A stretch of 44,893 nt of DNA from an uncultured Candidatus Saccharibacteria bacterium (GCA_946886125.1 CAMPHY010000003.1:1-44893), one strand, 5' to 3'; positions 30,164-38,755 are shown, counted from the stretch's first letter. Notes: a model not told the origin generated them from the sequence alone. Numbers and translations are program-made.

Positions 30164-31852
30164 ATGGAAAAATTACTCACTAGTGTTATTCAGCAACTAT
30201 TTGCTGTTGAGGTGCAAATTAAGTTGACGCGCCCTGATCCGCAATTTGGCGACTATGCTTCAAATGTTGCCATGCAGTTGGCTGGACGGTTACAAAAAAA
30301 TCCACGAGAAGTAGCTGAACAAATTGCGGTTGCTCTTCGTGAAACCGAGCAATTTTCTGAAGTGACTGTCGCTGGCCCGGGATTTATTAATTTGCGTGTA
30401 TCGGCTAAAAGCTTAGCGAACTTACTTGTTTCAAATTGGAGTGAACAGTACGGCGAAAGCCAAGATGGTGCAGGTAAAACGGTTGTCGTTGAATACCCAA
30501 GTCAAAATATGGCTAAGCCATACAGCGTGGGACATCTTCGTCCGGGTAATCAAGGCTGGGCGGCGCGTCAACTGATGCTCGCTACGGGCTGGACGGTTAT
30601 TACTGACAATCACTTAGGTGATTACGGTACGCCATTTGGCGTATGGATGGTAGGATTTTTACGGTTTAGTAGCCATGAAAAGCTTGCAGAGGACGGCGTT
30701 TACGAACTTGGTCGCGTCTATATCACTACGAAAAAAGCACTCAAGGAAGAAAAAGAACGAGGTGAATCTGAGCTTGCTGAAGAGGTACAGGGCTGGCTTC
30801 TGAAGTTGGAGAGTGGTGATACTGAAGCTGTTGGGTATAGCCAACGGTTTAATGAGATTTCACTCGAGCACATTCATGCTGTCATGAAACGGCTTGGTAT
30901 TTCGACTGATCATGAATTTGGGGAAGCGTTCTTTGCGCCTAAAGGCAAAGCTGCTGTCCAGAAATTACTGGAAACTGGTGTTGCCATACAAAACGAAGAT
31001 GGGTCAGTGATTGTACCGCTTGATGAATTTGGTTTTGATGTACCACTGCTTGTGCAAAAAAGTAATGGGGCTGCACTGTATGCCACGACCGATCTTGCGA
31101 CCATTTTGTATCGTGAAGAAAATTGGCACCCCGATCGCGTGATTTATGCTGTTGGCGCCGAGCAGCAGTTTTACTTTAGTCAGTTATTTGCAATGGCGAA
31201 GAAACTTGGTATCCAAACAGAATTGATTCATTTATGGTTTGGTGCGATCGATCAGAAAAATGAAGATGGTACACGAGAGAAAATGAGTAGCCGAAAAGGT
31301 GTAGTGCTTATGGAAGAGCTGCTTGATTTAGCAGAAACAAAAGCACGAGAAATTGTGGCAGGTCGTGATTTATCAGATGAAGATATAAAGAAAATTGCGA
31401 TTGGCGCCATTAAGTTTAGTGATTTTACTGCCGATCGTCGGACTAATATTTTGTTCGACTGGGATAATATATTCGCTCTAACTGGATTCAGTGGCCCCTA
31501 TATTCAGTATGCAGCGGTTCGTATTAATAAAATTATTCAAGATAATGGTGACACAGCACCGGCATTTATTGAGGAGTATGATTACGAAGCTGAAAAAGCA
31601 GTTATTGCTAAGCTACTAGAGTACCCCGATGTCATACGTCTCGCTGCACGGGAACTTGAACCGCACAAAGTTGCTACTTACTTATATGAACTTGCCCGCG
31701 AGCTTAACCGCTACTACGAAGCAACTCCGGTTGCAACCGGCAATGTGACCGATCTGGAGAAACAAGCACGTCTTGGTATTATAAATAAAGCTGGCCATGT
31801 GTTTAAGCAGGGACTCGATTTGCTCGGTATTGCCATACCATCTCAAATGTAG
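30164..31852 (+). CDS. argS: arginyl-tRNA synthetase
   Basis: Predicted 562-aa class I synthetase that charges tRNA-Arg. The N-terminal Add1 domain (PQFGDYASNVAMQLA, GFINLRVS) is followed by the HIGH-type motif YSVGHLRPGN (about residue 122-131), then the KMSSRKG loop (EKMSSRKGVVL, near residue 375) and the C-terminal helical DALR anticodon domain ending in GLDLLGI. HLRPGN in place of HVGHLR is a modest variant. Length is typical. Followed by a terminator hairpin. Confidence 0.96.
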   Translation: MEKLLTSVIQQLFAVEVQIKLTRPDPQFGDYASNVAMQLAGRLQKNPREVAEQIAVALRETEQFSEVTVAGPGFINLRVSAKSLANLLVSNWSEQYGESQDGAGKTVVVEYPSQNMAKPYSVGHLRPGNQGWAARQLMLATGWTVITDNHLGDYGTPFGVWMVGFLRFSSHEKLAEDGVYELGRVYITTKKALKEEKERGESELAEEVQGWLLKLESGDTEAVGYSQRFNEISLEHIHAVMKRLGISTDHEFGEAFFAPKGKAAVQKLLETGVAIQNEDGSVIVPLDEFGFDVPLLVQKSNGAALYATTDLATILYREENWHPDRVIYAVGAEQQFYFSQLFAMAKKLGIQTELIHLWFGAIDQKNEDGTREKMSSRKGVVLMEELLDLAETKAREIVAGRDLSDEDIKKIAIGAIKFSDFTADRRTNILFDWDNIFALTGFSGPYIQYAAVRINKIIQDNGDTAPAFIEEYDYEAEKAVIAKLLEYPDVIRLAARELEPHKVATYLYELARELNRYYEATPVATGNVTDLEKQARLGIINKAGHVFKQGLDLLGIAIPSQM

Positions 31853-31858
31853 TATAAA
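31830..31858 (+). promoter_or_regulatory. promoter of the 83-aa gene, inside the end of argS
   Basis: TTGCCA (31830-31835), 17-nt spacer, TATAAA (31853-31858). TATACT at 31859-31864 is an alternative -10. The transcript would begin just before the hairpin at 31870. Confidence 0.5.
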
Positions 31859-31869
31859 TATACTTGAAT

Positions 31870-31900
31870 ATCACTCTAGGAAACTAGGGTGATTTTTGTT
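31870..31900 (+). terminator. argS terminator or 5' attenuator hairpin
   Basis: ATCACTCTAG-GAAA-CTAGGGTGAT, a 10-bp stem with one G-U pair and a GNRA-type loop, followed by TTTTTGTTTG. It ends argS transcription, and it would also sit at the 5' end of any transcript from the promoter at 31830-31858. Confidence 0.7.
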
Positions 31901-31941
31901 TGTCTTTGATGATTTCAAGGACCCAACAATAAGGAGAAGAG

Positions 31942-32193
31942 ATGGCACCTCGCAACGATCCCGCATTGAAAGCGGAGGTCTGCAAGAAGTTGAACGAGCG
32001 CTTTGACGGTGACATTGCGGTAAAAGATGTGGATGAACTCCTCAATCTTTTATCGGTCGACACGATCATTTGGTCGCGCGGCAAGCAAAAGCGAGCCGTC
32101 GGTAGCTTGATCTACAGTACCGGTCACATTAGCCGCTACCACGACAAGGAGGGTGAACGACACTTCAAACTCGTCAAGCCGTTTACAGCGTGA
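31942..32193 (+). CDS. small unknown protein, 83 aa, GC-rich
   Basis: Predicted 83-aa basic, soluble protein. N-terminal helices (ALKAEVCKKLNERFDGD, VKDVDELLNLL) are followed by a basic strand-rich part (SRGKQKRAVGSLIYSTG, ISRYHDKEGERHFKLV). No family recognised. A nearly perfect AAGGAG ribosome site lies 5 nt before the ATG. The GC content is visibly higher than neighbouring genes, and it ends in TGA. The 12 bases of its ribosome site recur as an exact inverted copy after the gene. The function is unknown; basic composition hints at nucleic acid or ribosome binding. Confidence 0.65.
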   Translation: MAPRNDPALKAEVCKKLNERFDGDIAVKDVDELLNLLSVDTIIWSRGKQKRAVGSLIYSTGHISRYHDKEGERHFKLVKPFTA

Positions 32194-32197
32194 GGCA

Positions 32198-32232
32198 TGA
32201 TGGCGGTTGGGTATTGCGCCCGACCGCCATCA
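32198..32232 (+). terminator. strong hairpin after the 83-aa gene
   Basis: TGATGGCGGT-TGGG...CCCG-ACCGCCATCA, a 14-bp stem with a 7-nt loop, starting 5 nt after the stop. It lacks an immediate T-run, so it may be a 3' end stabiliser rather than a classic terminator. Confidence 0.6.
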
Positions 32233-32269
32233 CGGCTGCTCTTCTCCTTACATTTTTACTGAGAACTGC

Positions 32270-32297
32270 TATAATCTCCTCTAGATATAAGAGGAGA
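32270..32297 (+). promoter_or_regulatory. mscL promoter with overlapping inverted repeat
   Basis: Extended -10 TATAAT (32270-32275). TCTCCTC (32275-32281) and GAGGAGA (32291-32297) form an inverted repeat across the start site; the right arm is the ribosome site of mscL. Confidence 0.55.
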
Positions 32298-32304
32298 ATT
32301 TTTT

Positions 32305-32745
32305 ATGGTTGACAAGAAAGTCTCAACGAAAAAACCAAAAGTTGTGAAGAATGCCGAGCAGAAGCCGGTGGCACCAAATGAGCAGGCAAATAATGAGCGA
32401 AAAACAATTGCTGGCGCAAATGAATCTCACCTAAAAGGCTTTGTGGATTTTATTCGCACTCAAGGAGTCATTGGACTAGCTGTTGGACTTGCAATTGGTA
32501 CGGCGGCGGGTGACACGGTGCGCAAACTCGTCGAGGGATTTATTACTCCAATCGTACAATTTATGATTGGAACCGAAGCGGGGTTGGCAGCAGCTACATG
32601 GCACGTTGAACTCTTCGGCCGCAATGCTGATTTTAAGTGGGGTGCCTTTGTGTCCTCGGCTATTACTTTGCTAGCTACGGCACTCGTAATTTATTTGCTT
32701 ATTCATTCGCTTAAGCTTGACCGACTTGATAAGAAGAAGCCGTAA
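32305..32745 (+). CDS. mscL: large-conductance mechanosensitive channel (MscL family)
   Basis: Predicted 146-aa channel subunit that opens under membrane tension to release solutes. A Lys- and Gln-rich N-terminal extension of about 45 residues precedes the usual start KGFVDFIRTQGVIGLAVGLAIGTAAG (first helix with the glycine-rich pore constriction). The second helix (FVSSAITLLATALVIYLLI) and the Lys-rich C-terminus follow. Standard MscL begins near the KGF motif, so the extension is unusual; alternatively translation starts further in, but the GAGGAG site is placed for the ATG at 32305. Confidence 0.9.
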   Translation: MVDKKVSTKKPKVVKNAEQKPVAPNEQANNERKTIAGANESHLKGFVDFIRTQGVIGLAVGLAIGTAAGDTVRKLVEGFITPIVQFMIGTEAGLAAATWHVELFGRNADFKWGAFVSSAITLLATALVIYLLIHSLKLDRLDKKKP

Positions 32746-32777
32746 GAAAGCTCACAGACGAATTACTGGAATCAAAG

Positions 32778-32783
32778 TACACT
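32778..32783 (+). promoter_or_regulatory. -10 box of a leaderless promoter (msrB)
   Basis: TACACT, 6 nt before the ATG at 32790. Confidence 0.45.
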
Positions 32784-32789
32784 ACGTAT

Positions 32790-33194
32790 ATGCATAAAGT
32801 AGATAAAACTGAGAGTGAATGGGAAGAGGAGCTCACCCCGGAGCAGTATCATGTGCTGCGCGAGAAGGGTACCGAGCTGCCGTTTACGGGTGAATATGAT
32901 AGTACGTTCGATCCTGGTACGTATAGTTGTGCTGCTTGTGGCACGAAGCTGTTTGATAGTACTACGAAGTTTGATGCTCACTGCGGTTGGCCAAGCTTTT
33001 ATGAGGCAATTCCTGGTACGGTTGAGCTTCATGTCGATGACAGTTTAGGTATGAGCCGTACGGAAGTGACGTGTAATACATGTGGTGGCCATCTAGGGCA
33101 TGTGTTTGACGGCGAGGGGCTTGGCACTCCGACTGATCAACGGTATTGCATTAACTCGCTAAGCTTACAATTTACTCCTGAAACAGCCTCGTAA
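32790..33194 (+). CDS. msrB: peptide methionine (R)-sulfoxide reductase MsrB
   Basis: Predicted 134-aa enzyme that repairs methionine-R-sulfoxide in oxidised proteins. Two zinc CxxC pairs (CAAC and CNTC), the core CGWPSFYEA, and the C-terminal RYCINSLSL with the catalytic Cys (near residue 122) identify the family. No resolving Cys in the usual upstream place is obvious. Length is standard. No msrA is present in the window. Confidence 0.96.
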   Translation: MHKVDKTESEWEEELTPEQYHVLREKGTELPFTGEYDSTFDPGTYSCAACGTKLFDSTTKFDAHCGWPSFYEAIPGTVELHVDDSLGMSRTEVTCNTCGGHLGHVFDGEGLGTPTDQRYCINSLSLQFTPETAS

Positions 33195-33222
33195 ATAGCT
33201 CTTCGCTTATGGTTTCTATGCT

Positions 33223-33228
33223 ATAGTA
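33223..33228 (+). promoter_or_regulatory. -10 box upstream of the 184-aa gene
   Basis: TATAGT preceded by TGC (extended -10). It leaves a leader of about 25 nt containing the GGAGG site. Confidence 0.5.
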
Positions 33229-33257
33229 AGCAGTAAGAAAACTGGAGGGCACCATAC

Positions 33258-33812
33258 GTGAGCGTAGAACGAATTGAGGCAACCACACCGTTTAACTGGG
33301 AGGTGGAGGAGGAGCTTCAACGTGCCCTGTATAGTCCAGCTGAACTTATTCGTAATTTTGAAGACAGTGCACAGGTTTTTAAGCAGTTTCAGCAGTATTT
33401 CCAAGGTGAACTCATTAATGATGAATATTCGCATAATGAATTAACGAGCTATACCAAAAGCGGAAAACTACTGCAGCTATGGCGGCGCAGTGGATATAGA
33501 ACTGAGAATGATGCTGCGCATAATTTTTTATTAATGTATGGCAATCTTGATACAGCAACTATCGAGGAGGCATTAATTACCCAAGCTGTCGAAAAGCCGT
33601 ATGGCGATGGTGCGCGTCTTAAGCTTCATTTTTTGCTTGAATCGGATGACCAGCCACATTCACTCGTTTTATCGAGTGATCATTGTCATCTGAAAATTCC
33701 TGGTTCCAAGAAAGAAACACTCGAACACTTAAACGTACTTCCGTATGAACTCTACAGATTAGAACAACGCGAGCGAGAGCTTGGCGCGCATACTTTACAG
33801 CTTGTTCAGTGA
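33258..33812 (+). CDS. unknown protein, 184 aa
   Basis: Predicted 184-aa soluble protein starting with GTG and a GGAGG site 9 nt upstream. The N-terminal half is helical (EVEEELQRALYSPAELIRNFED, QVFKQFQQYFQGE) and the middle carries KLLQLWRRSGYRTENDAAHN. A strand-rich part (RLKLHFLLESDD, SLVLSSDHCHLKI) follows. No family or catalytic motif recognised. It lies between msrB and orn, each with its own promoter. Confidence 0.65.
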   Translation: MSVERIEATTPFNWEVEEELQRALYSPAELIRNFEDSAQVFKQFQQYFQGELINDEYSHNELTSYTKSGKLLQLWRRSGYRTENDAAHNFLLMYGNLDTATIEEALITQAVEKPYGDGARLKLHFLLESDDQPHSLVLSSDHCHLKIPGSKKETLEHLNVLPYELYRLEQRERELGAHTLQLVQ

Positions 33813-33831
33813 CCTTCGATAAAACCTAGGG

Positions 33832-33837
33832 TATACT
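33832..33837 (+). promoter_or_regulatory. -10 box of a leaderless promoter (orn)
   Basis: TATACT, 7 nt before the ATG at 33845. Confidence 0.6.
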
Positions 33838-33844
33838 AGGGGGC

Positions 33845-34405
33845 ATGGACCCAGTATTAAAAAAAGCACCGCTCACACGAATCCTTTGGGTTGACCTAGA
33901 GATGACCGGCCTCGATGCTAATGAAGATCTTATTTTAGAAATAGCAGTCATTGTTACCGATTGGGATTTTAATGAAATCGCCACCTATGAAGGTGTTGTT
34001 AAGGGTGAAGAATTAACATTGCAGGAGCGCCTCAGTGCTAATGCGGCCTTTTGGGATGCTAATCCAGCAGCACGTGATGGATTGTTAGCACAAAATGCCG
34101 AAGGCAAGGATTTACTTGTTGTCGAAGACGAGTTACTTGCGTTTATTAAACAGCACTTTGATGATAATGCGCCAGTCTTACTTGCTGGTAATTCGATTCA
34201 TATGGATCGTCGCTTTATTAGTGCGCAGTGGCAACGTCTTGATGCACGCCTTCATTACCGAATGCTTGATGTTAGCGCCTGGAAGGTAGTGTTTGAAGCA
34301 AAGTACAAAAAGAAGTTTGCTAAACCAGAAGAACACCGTGCACTTGGCGATATTCGTGGCAGCATTATGGAGCTAAAATATTATCTAGGAAAAGTAAAAT
34401 TATGA
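33845..34405 (+). CDS. orn: oligoribonuclease
   Basis: Predicted 186-aa DEDDh 3'-5' exoribonuclease that finishes RNA decay by cutting 2-5-nt oligonucleotides (and pGpG). LWVDLEMTGLD carries the first Asp/Glu pair, GNSIHMDRRFI the next Asp, and HRALGDIRGSI the His and last Asp. Length is standard (about 180 aa). The TGA stop overlaps the next gene's ATG (ATGA). Confidence 0.96.
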   Translation: MDPVLKKAPLTRILWVDLEMTGLDANEDLILEIAVIVTDWDFNEIATYEGVVKGEELTLQERLSANAAFWDANPAARDGLLAQNAEGKDLLVVEDELLAFIKQHFDDNAPVLLAGNSIHMDRRFISAQWQRLDARLHYRMLDVSAWKVVFEAKYKKKFAKPEEHRALGDIRGSIMELKYYLGKVKL

Positions 34406-34758
34406 TTACGCATAAAGAGTTTGAAGATTATTTGCTCAGTTTTCCTAGTACATGGCTGGATTTTCCATTTGGCGAAGATACCTCGGTGTATAAATTTGGC
34501 GATAAGGCAAGTGGTGAGGGCAAGATGTTTGCGCTTATCCAAAATGACAGCAAGCCTCTTAGGGTGAGTTTAAAATGTGATCCACAGCTTGCTGAGTTAT
34601 TACGCGAGAAGTATGAAACGGTTGTCGCTGGATATCACTTGAATAAAAAACACTGGAATACCATTATTTGTTCGGGCCAGCTTGGGCAAGACGAATTATT
34701 TGATTTAGTGCGTTTAAGTTATCGGTTAGTGTCGGGTGAAGAAGTTGCGACTACGTAA
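34402..34758 (+). CDS. MmcQ/YjbR-family protein
   Basis: Predicted 118-aa protein of the MmcQ/YjbR (DUF419) group, a CyaY-like double-wing fold reported to bind DNA in E. coli YjbR. FPFGEDTSVYKFGDK, MFALIQ, SLKCDPQLAELLRE, VVAGYHLNKKHWNTI are family-typical in order. Its ATG overlaps the orn stop, so the two are co-translated. The role is not established. Confidence 0.88.
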   Translation: MITHKEFEDYLLSFPSTWLDFPFGEDTSVYKFGDKASGEGKMFALIQNDSKPLRVSLKCDPQLAELLREKYETVVAGYHLNKKHWNTIICSGQLGQDELFDLVRLSYRLVSGEEVATT

Positions 34759-34764
34759 CGCCTA

Positions 34765-35379
34765 TTAGCTTTCAGCGCTGCTAAAGTCGGCGAACTGTTT
34801 CTGTAGTGGGCCGAGGCTATTATAAGAATCTTCCAAGAGCTGCTTCATAGCTTGATTTTTGGTACCTTCGAACATTTCTTGCATAAGCAGAAGTGTTCGC
34901 TCAAGTTGATACGCCATTTCTCGTGCGTACGTACGGTCGTATACTGCATTGAGGCGAGCCTCTTCCAAGTTAGACAATATTTTTTCGCCACTTTCCGCGG
35001 CAATAATATTCTCATCAAGCTTACTTGTCTTAACCCCTTGAGCAGCAAGCGGTTTGGCTATGTCTCGATTGGTATTAGCAAGAAGGATAATTAAACTACT
35101 GTTAAGTGAGCGCAGTTGACTCGATTTGATATTCGGGCGAGCTTGCTCGGCAATTGAAGTAGTTGTTTGCAGGCGAGCGGCGAGAGTTTGTGTTTTATCA
35201 ACGCCATCAGTAAGACCGGCTGCAATTACAAGAATAATCGTAACGATGATTGCTCCACCTAATCCAAACACAATCCACTTCATATTTGGCGCCATGCCTT
35301 TTTTCGGAGGTTTTGGCGCAATTTGATTGAGGTAGTCAATAGAATATTGCTGCTGGTTTTGGTTTTGATCAGGGTACAT
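34765..35379 (-). CDS. single-span membrane protein, unknown
   Basis: Predicted 204-aa protein. A Gln/Asn/Pro-rich cytoplasmic start (MYPDQNQNQQQ, PKPPKKGMAPNMK) leads into one membrane helix (about residues 34-55, WIVFGLGGAIIVTIILVIAAG) and an outside, all-helical domain of about 150 residues (several heptad-like stretches). No family recognised. Start 35379 is preferred over the longer frame. It is divergent from dnaG and converges on the mmcQ/yjbR gene. Confidence 0.65.
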   Translation of the reverse strand: MYPDQNQNQQQYSIDYLNQIAPKPPKKGMAPNMKWIVFGLGGAIIVTIILVIAAGLTDGVDKTQTLAARLQTTTSIAEQARPNIKSSQLRSLNSSLIILLANTNRDIAKPLAAQGVKTSKLDENIIAAESGEKILSNLEEARLNAVYDRTYAREMAYQLERTLLLMQEMFEGTKNQAMKQLLEDSYNSLGPLQKQFADFSSAES

Positions 35380-35423
35380 TGTGATTACATTTAAGCACAA
35401 ACACTAACAGAGGTAAAGAGTGC

Positions 35424-35429
35424 TATAAT
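35424..35429 (+). promoter_or_regulatory. -10 box of a leaderless promoter (dnaG-rpoD)
   Basis: TATAAT with upstream TGC (extended -10), 6 nt before the ATG at 35436. Confidence 0.65.
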
Positions 35430-35435
35430 CAAAAC

Positions 35436-37190
35436 ATGCAGGATGCTAAAGAAGAAGTACGAGCACGTCTCAATATTGAGGATGTGATTAGCGAATACGT
35501 CTCGTTAAAGCGAGCCGGTCGTAACTTCAAAGGACTCAGTCCATTTAGCGGTGAAAAAACACCTAGCTTTGTAGTCAGCCCTGACAAGCATATTTGGCAC
35601 GACTTTTCATCTGGAAAGGGTGGCGATGTGTTCTCATTTGTCATGGAAGTCGAGGGCATGGACTTTCGTCAAGCTCTTGAGCACTTGGCACGAAAAGCTG
35701 GCGTTGACATGTCGGTCTATGACACAAAAGGTGGACAAGAAATTGCTAAGCAAAAAAAGCGATTACTTGAAGCGCACGATTTAGCTGCTAACTATTACCA
35801 ACACTCGCTTTTGCAAAATCAGCACGCTCTAGAGTATGTCTTTAAAAAGCGAAAATTATCTAAGCAAATTGTGACCGAGTTTCGCATTGGTTATGCGCCG
35901 ACTACGGGAGATGCGTTAATACAATTCCTTACTAAAAAAGGGTTTACTAAGCAAGAGCTTACTCAAGCGGGACTGACAAATCGTTTTGGCGGTGATTTGT
36001 TTCGTGGACGTATGATGGTGCCGCTTATGGATAGTGTTGGGCAGGTAATTGGCTTTACGGCACGTATTCTGGTTGATGATCCGAAAGCTCCAAAATATCT
36101 CAATACACCGCAGACCTTGCTGTACGATAAAAGCCGTCATGTGTTTGGACTCTCGCAGGCAAAAGAAGCAATCCGAAAGGCTGACTACGGTGTTGTTGTA
36201 GAGGGTAATATGGACGTAGTAAGTTCTCATCAAGCCATGGTAACTCCTGTCGTAGCAACAGCTGGTACGGCGATGACCGAACATCACTTACGAGCGCTGC
36301 GTCGTCTGAGTGGCAATATACGACTGGCGTTTGATGGAGATAAAGCCGGTCTTGCGGCGACTGAGCGTGCAATTCCAATTGCCCAAGAAGTAGGCGTGGA
36401 ACTCTCTATTATTAGCCTTCCAGGTGAAGCAAAAGACCCTGATGAGCTGATTCAACAAGACCCAGGACTGTGGCAGCAGGCAATCGACGGAGCACAACCT
36501 GTCGTCGATTGGGTGTTAGAGCAATATTCAGTCCGTGAAGACTTAACATCGGCTTCGGGTAAGCGCGGCTTTACGACTGCCGCGCTTGGTGTGGTGCAGG
36601 CGCTCAAAGATCCGGTCGAGCAAGAGCATTATTTACAGAAAATCGCTGGACTGACACAGTCTTCTATTGACACACTGAAGGCGAAATTAGCAAGCTTTAG
36701 TGCCGCAGAAGTAGCGGTGCCAAAAAAACGAGTCGTGCGATCTGACAAGGTAAGCGACGTTGATGACCATGCTTATCAGGATGGCGTATTAGCCGCTGCT
36801 CTGGGGAATGGTGATTCACATGAATTATTCACTCACGTTGATGTCGATATGTTTATAGGCGAAGAGCGCCGGGCGGTTGTCTCATATCTTAAGGAACACG
36901 GCGGTAAGGCAATCACGGACACCCCAGAGAAGTTGCAAAAATACGACACGTATGTCAAAATAGTATTATTAAAGGCCGACACTCGTTACGTGGATTTCAG
37001 TGACCAAGATCGTTATTTTGAAACCGCTCGATTGCTCCGCCAGATTGCAACAAAACACAAGGAAAAACAAAAAGATATATTAACGAATCAGTTACGTGAA
37101 TTTGAAGCGGCGGGTGATGACCAAAAAGCGTTAGAAATCCGATCACAACTCAATTCACTTATTAAGGAGATTAATAGTGGCAAAAGATAA
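35436..37190 (+). CDS. dnaG: DNA primase DnaG without zinc ligands
   Basis: Predicted 584-aa primase that makes RNA primers at the fork. The N-terminal zinc-ribbon module is recognisable by its framework ([21 protein letters not shown], then [17 protein letters not shown]), but the usual CHCC ligands are S35, S38, D56 and S59. The TOPRIM catalytic core is intact: VVEGNMDV, then [23 protein letters not shown] (metal-binding DxD). A C-terminal helical DnaB-binding domain follows (from about residue 440). The gene overlaps rpoD by 14 nt. The classic rpsU-dnaG-rpoD operon is thus reduced to two genes. Confidence 0.96.
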   Translation: MQDAKEEVRARLNIEDVISEYVSLKRAGRNFKGLSPFSGEKTPSFVVSPDKHIWHDFSSGKGGDVFSFVMEVEGMDFRQALEHLARKAGVDMSVYDTKGGQEIAKQKKRLLEAHDLAANYYQHSLLQNQHALEYVFKKRKLSKQIVTEFRIGYAPTTGDALIQFLTKKGFTKQELTQAGLTNRFGGDLFRGRMMVPLMDSVGQVIGFTARILVDDPKAPKYLNTPQTLLYDKSRHVFGLSQAKEAIRKADYGVVVEGNMDVVSSHQAMVTPVVATAGTAMTEHHLRALRRLSGNIRLAFDGDKAGLAATERAIPIAQEVGVELSIISLPGEAKDPDELIQQDPGLWQQAIDGAQPVVDWVLEQYSVREDLTSASGKRGFTTAALGVVQALKDPVEQEHYLQKIAGLTQSSIDTLKAKLASFSAAEVAVPKKRVVRSDKVSDVDDHAYQDGVLAAALGNGDSHELFTHVDVDMFIGEERRAVVSYLKEHGGKAITDTPEKLQKYDTYVKIVLLKADTRYVDFSDQDRYFETARLLRQIATKHKEKQKDILTNQLREFEAAGDDQKALEIRSQLNSLIKEINSGKR

Positions 37191-38181
37191 GAATCTTGAT
37201 GACGAAACAGTAGAAAAAACTGAACTTGTAATAGATGCAAGTGGCGGACCACTAAGCGATATCGACGAACCGGCGGTTGATGAGCTGATCGACGAAGAAG
37301 AAGATGACGAAGATACCATTAATAATGGTCAGTATTTTGATGACGTTTCGGATGACAGCGTGCGTCTCTATCTTCGCGAAATTGGTAAAATCCCTCTACT
37401 AAACGCCGAAGAAGAGCTCGCGCTTGCGCAGCGTGTAGTAGCTGGCGAGAAGAAGGCAAAAGACAAGATGGCCGAAGCTAATATGCGTCTAGTGGTCTCA
37501 ATTGCAAAGCGCTACTCTGGGCGTGGTCTTGATTTTCTCGATCTAATCCAGGAAGGTAATACAGGACTCCTTCGTGCGGTTGAAAAGTTTGATCCAGATA
37601 AGGGTTTTAAGTTTAGTACCTACGCTACATGGTGGATTCGCCAAGCAATTACTCGTGCAATTGCTGATCAAGCCCGTACGATTCGTATTCCAGTCCATAT
37701 GGTGGAAACGATCAACAAGTTGCTACGCACACAGCGACGTATGACTCAAGAACTCAACCGCGAGCCAACCATCGAAGAGCTTGGTAAAGAGCTTGAGATG
37801 GAACCAGAAAAGGTAGAATACGTTATTAAAATCAAGCAAGATATCACTAGTCTTGATGCTGGCGTTGGTCGTGATGGCGAGGACGAAGATTCAGTACTAG
37901 GTGATTTTATCGAAGATGAAGATGGCGCAACTCCAGAAGAGTCAGCCACATCTCAACTTCTAAAAGAACAGGTACAATCAGTTCTTTCGACATTATCTGA
38001 GCGTGAGCAAAAGATCATTAAGATGCGCTTTGGACTTGAGAACGGTAAGAGTCACACTCTTGAAGAAGTGGGGCAAGAGTTTGCTGTGACGCGTGAGCGT
38101 ATTCGTCAAATTGAGGCTAAGGCACTTGCTAAGCTTCGTAAGCATAAGGATGCTAAGAAGTTGCACGAATATCTTGGATAG
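37177..38181 (+). CDS. rpoD: primary sigma factor RpoD
   Basis: Predicted 334-aa sigma-70. An acidic N-terminus (about 50 residues) replaces the long region 1.1. Regions 1.2-2.4 follow ([63 protein letters not shown]), then region 3, and region 4.2 ([30 protein letters not shown]). The start is GTG, with AAGGAG 8 nt upstream inside dnaG. Region 2.4 and 4.2 match the TATAAT and TTGACA boxes seen in the window. It is followed by a terminator. Confidence 0.97.
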   Translation: MAKDKNLDDETVEKTELVIDASGGPLSDIDEPAVDELIDEEEDDEDTINNGQYFDDVSDDSVRLYLREIGKIPLLNAEEELALAQRVVAGEKKAKDKMAEANMRLVVSIAKRYSGRGLDFLDLIQEGNTGLLRAVEKFDPDKGFKFSTYATWWIRQAITRAIADQARTIRIPVHMVETINKLLRTQRRMTQELNREPTIEELGKELEMEPEKVEYVIKIKQDITSLDAGVGRDGEDEDSVLGDFIEDEDGATPEESATSQLLKEQVQSVLSTLSEREQKIIKMRFGLENGKSHTLEEVGQEFAVTRERIRQIEAKALAKLRKHKDAKKLHEYLG

Positions 38182-38190
38182 AAGATAAAG

Positions 38191-38217
38191 AAAACGCCTC
38201 GCTGACGAGGCGTTTTT
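38191..38217. terminator. bidirectional terminator (rpoD / pilin 4)
   Basis: AAAACGCCTCG-CTGA-CGAGGCGTTTT followed by T. The left A-run makes it work for the opposing pilin as well; the pilin stop overlaps the hairpin's end. Confidence 0.88.
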
Positions 38218-38755
38218 AATTAGCAAGTACCATGTAGTTCATGCCATAATTTTCATTAATATATTTAGAACTACATATATTTTGACTGATCAGTTTCTGT
38301 GATTCATCCTTTGTTTCTAGGCGAGCGTATACTGCTGAAATGGTCTGACCGTCAGAGTTGCTGCAGGTGTATTTCATGTAAAAATGCGGGCACCCATAAG
38401 TGAGGCTACCACTAACGCATCCTGTCGGGTCAATAAACGAGGCGTCGAGGTAGCCTTTGTCCGTGAGGCACGAAAGAATTGTCTTTGGGTAACTCGAGCC
38501 ATTATTAAGATTAAACCAGCCTTCGCCATTACCGCTACTACCACAGCCACTACCTACTCCAACGTCATTACCATAATTGGTGCGGTATAGTTGAATTGCC
38601 TCGGCAATTGCCGCAAGATCGGACATGCGTTTTGTATCACGAGCTTGTGCTTGGGTGCCGTTGTAGGCCACGATGGTAATAGCGGCGAGAACGCCAATAA
38701 TTGCAATCGTAATAATAAGTTCAACTATAGTGAAGCCGCTCATGCTTTTTCTCAT
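38216..38755 (-). CDS. type IV pilin-like protein (pilin 4)
   Basis: Predicted 179-aa prepilin: MRKSMSG then FTIVELIITIAIIGVLAAITIVAYNGTQAQARDTKRMSDL, cleavage after Gly7. The head has six or more cysteines (SGCGSSG, LSCLTD, TGCVSG, YGCPHF, YTCSN, NICSS), many more than the other three, indicating a disulfide-stabilised surface. It has its own TACAAT box 6 nt upstream. Confidence 0.88.
   Translation of the reverse strand: MRKSMSGFTIVELIITIAIIGVLAAITIVAYNGTQAQARDTKRMSDLAAIAEAIQLYRTNYGNDVGVGSGCGSSGNGEGWFNLNNGSSYPKTILSCLTDKGYLDASFIDPTGCVSGSLTYGCPHFYMKYTCSNSDGQTISAVYARLETKDESQKLISQNICSSKYINENYGMNYMVLAN

Larger units (their letters stand above)
31930..32250. repeat. 12-nt inverted repeat flanking the 83-aa gene
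   Basis: TAAGGAGAAGAG (31930-31941, containing the ribosome site) and CTCTTCTCCTTA (32239-32250, past the 3' hairpin) are exact reverse complements. They could pair in the mRNA and hide the ribosome site, or mark the ends of a moved cassette. Confidence 0.6.
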
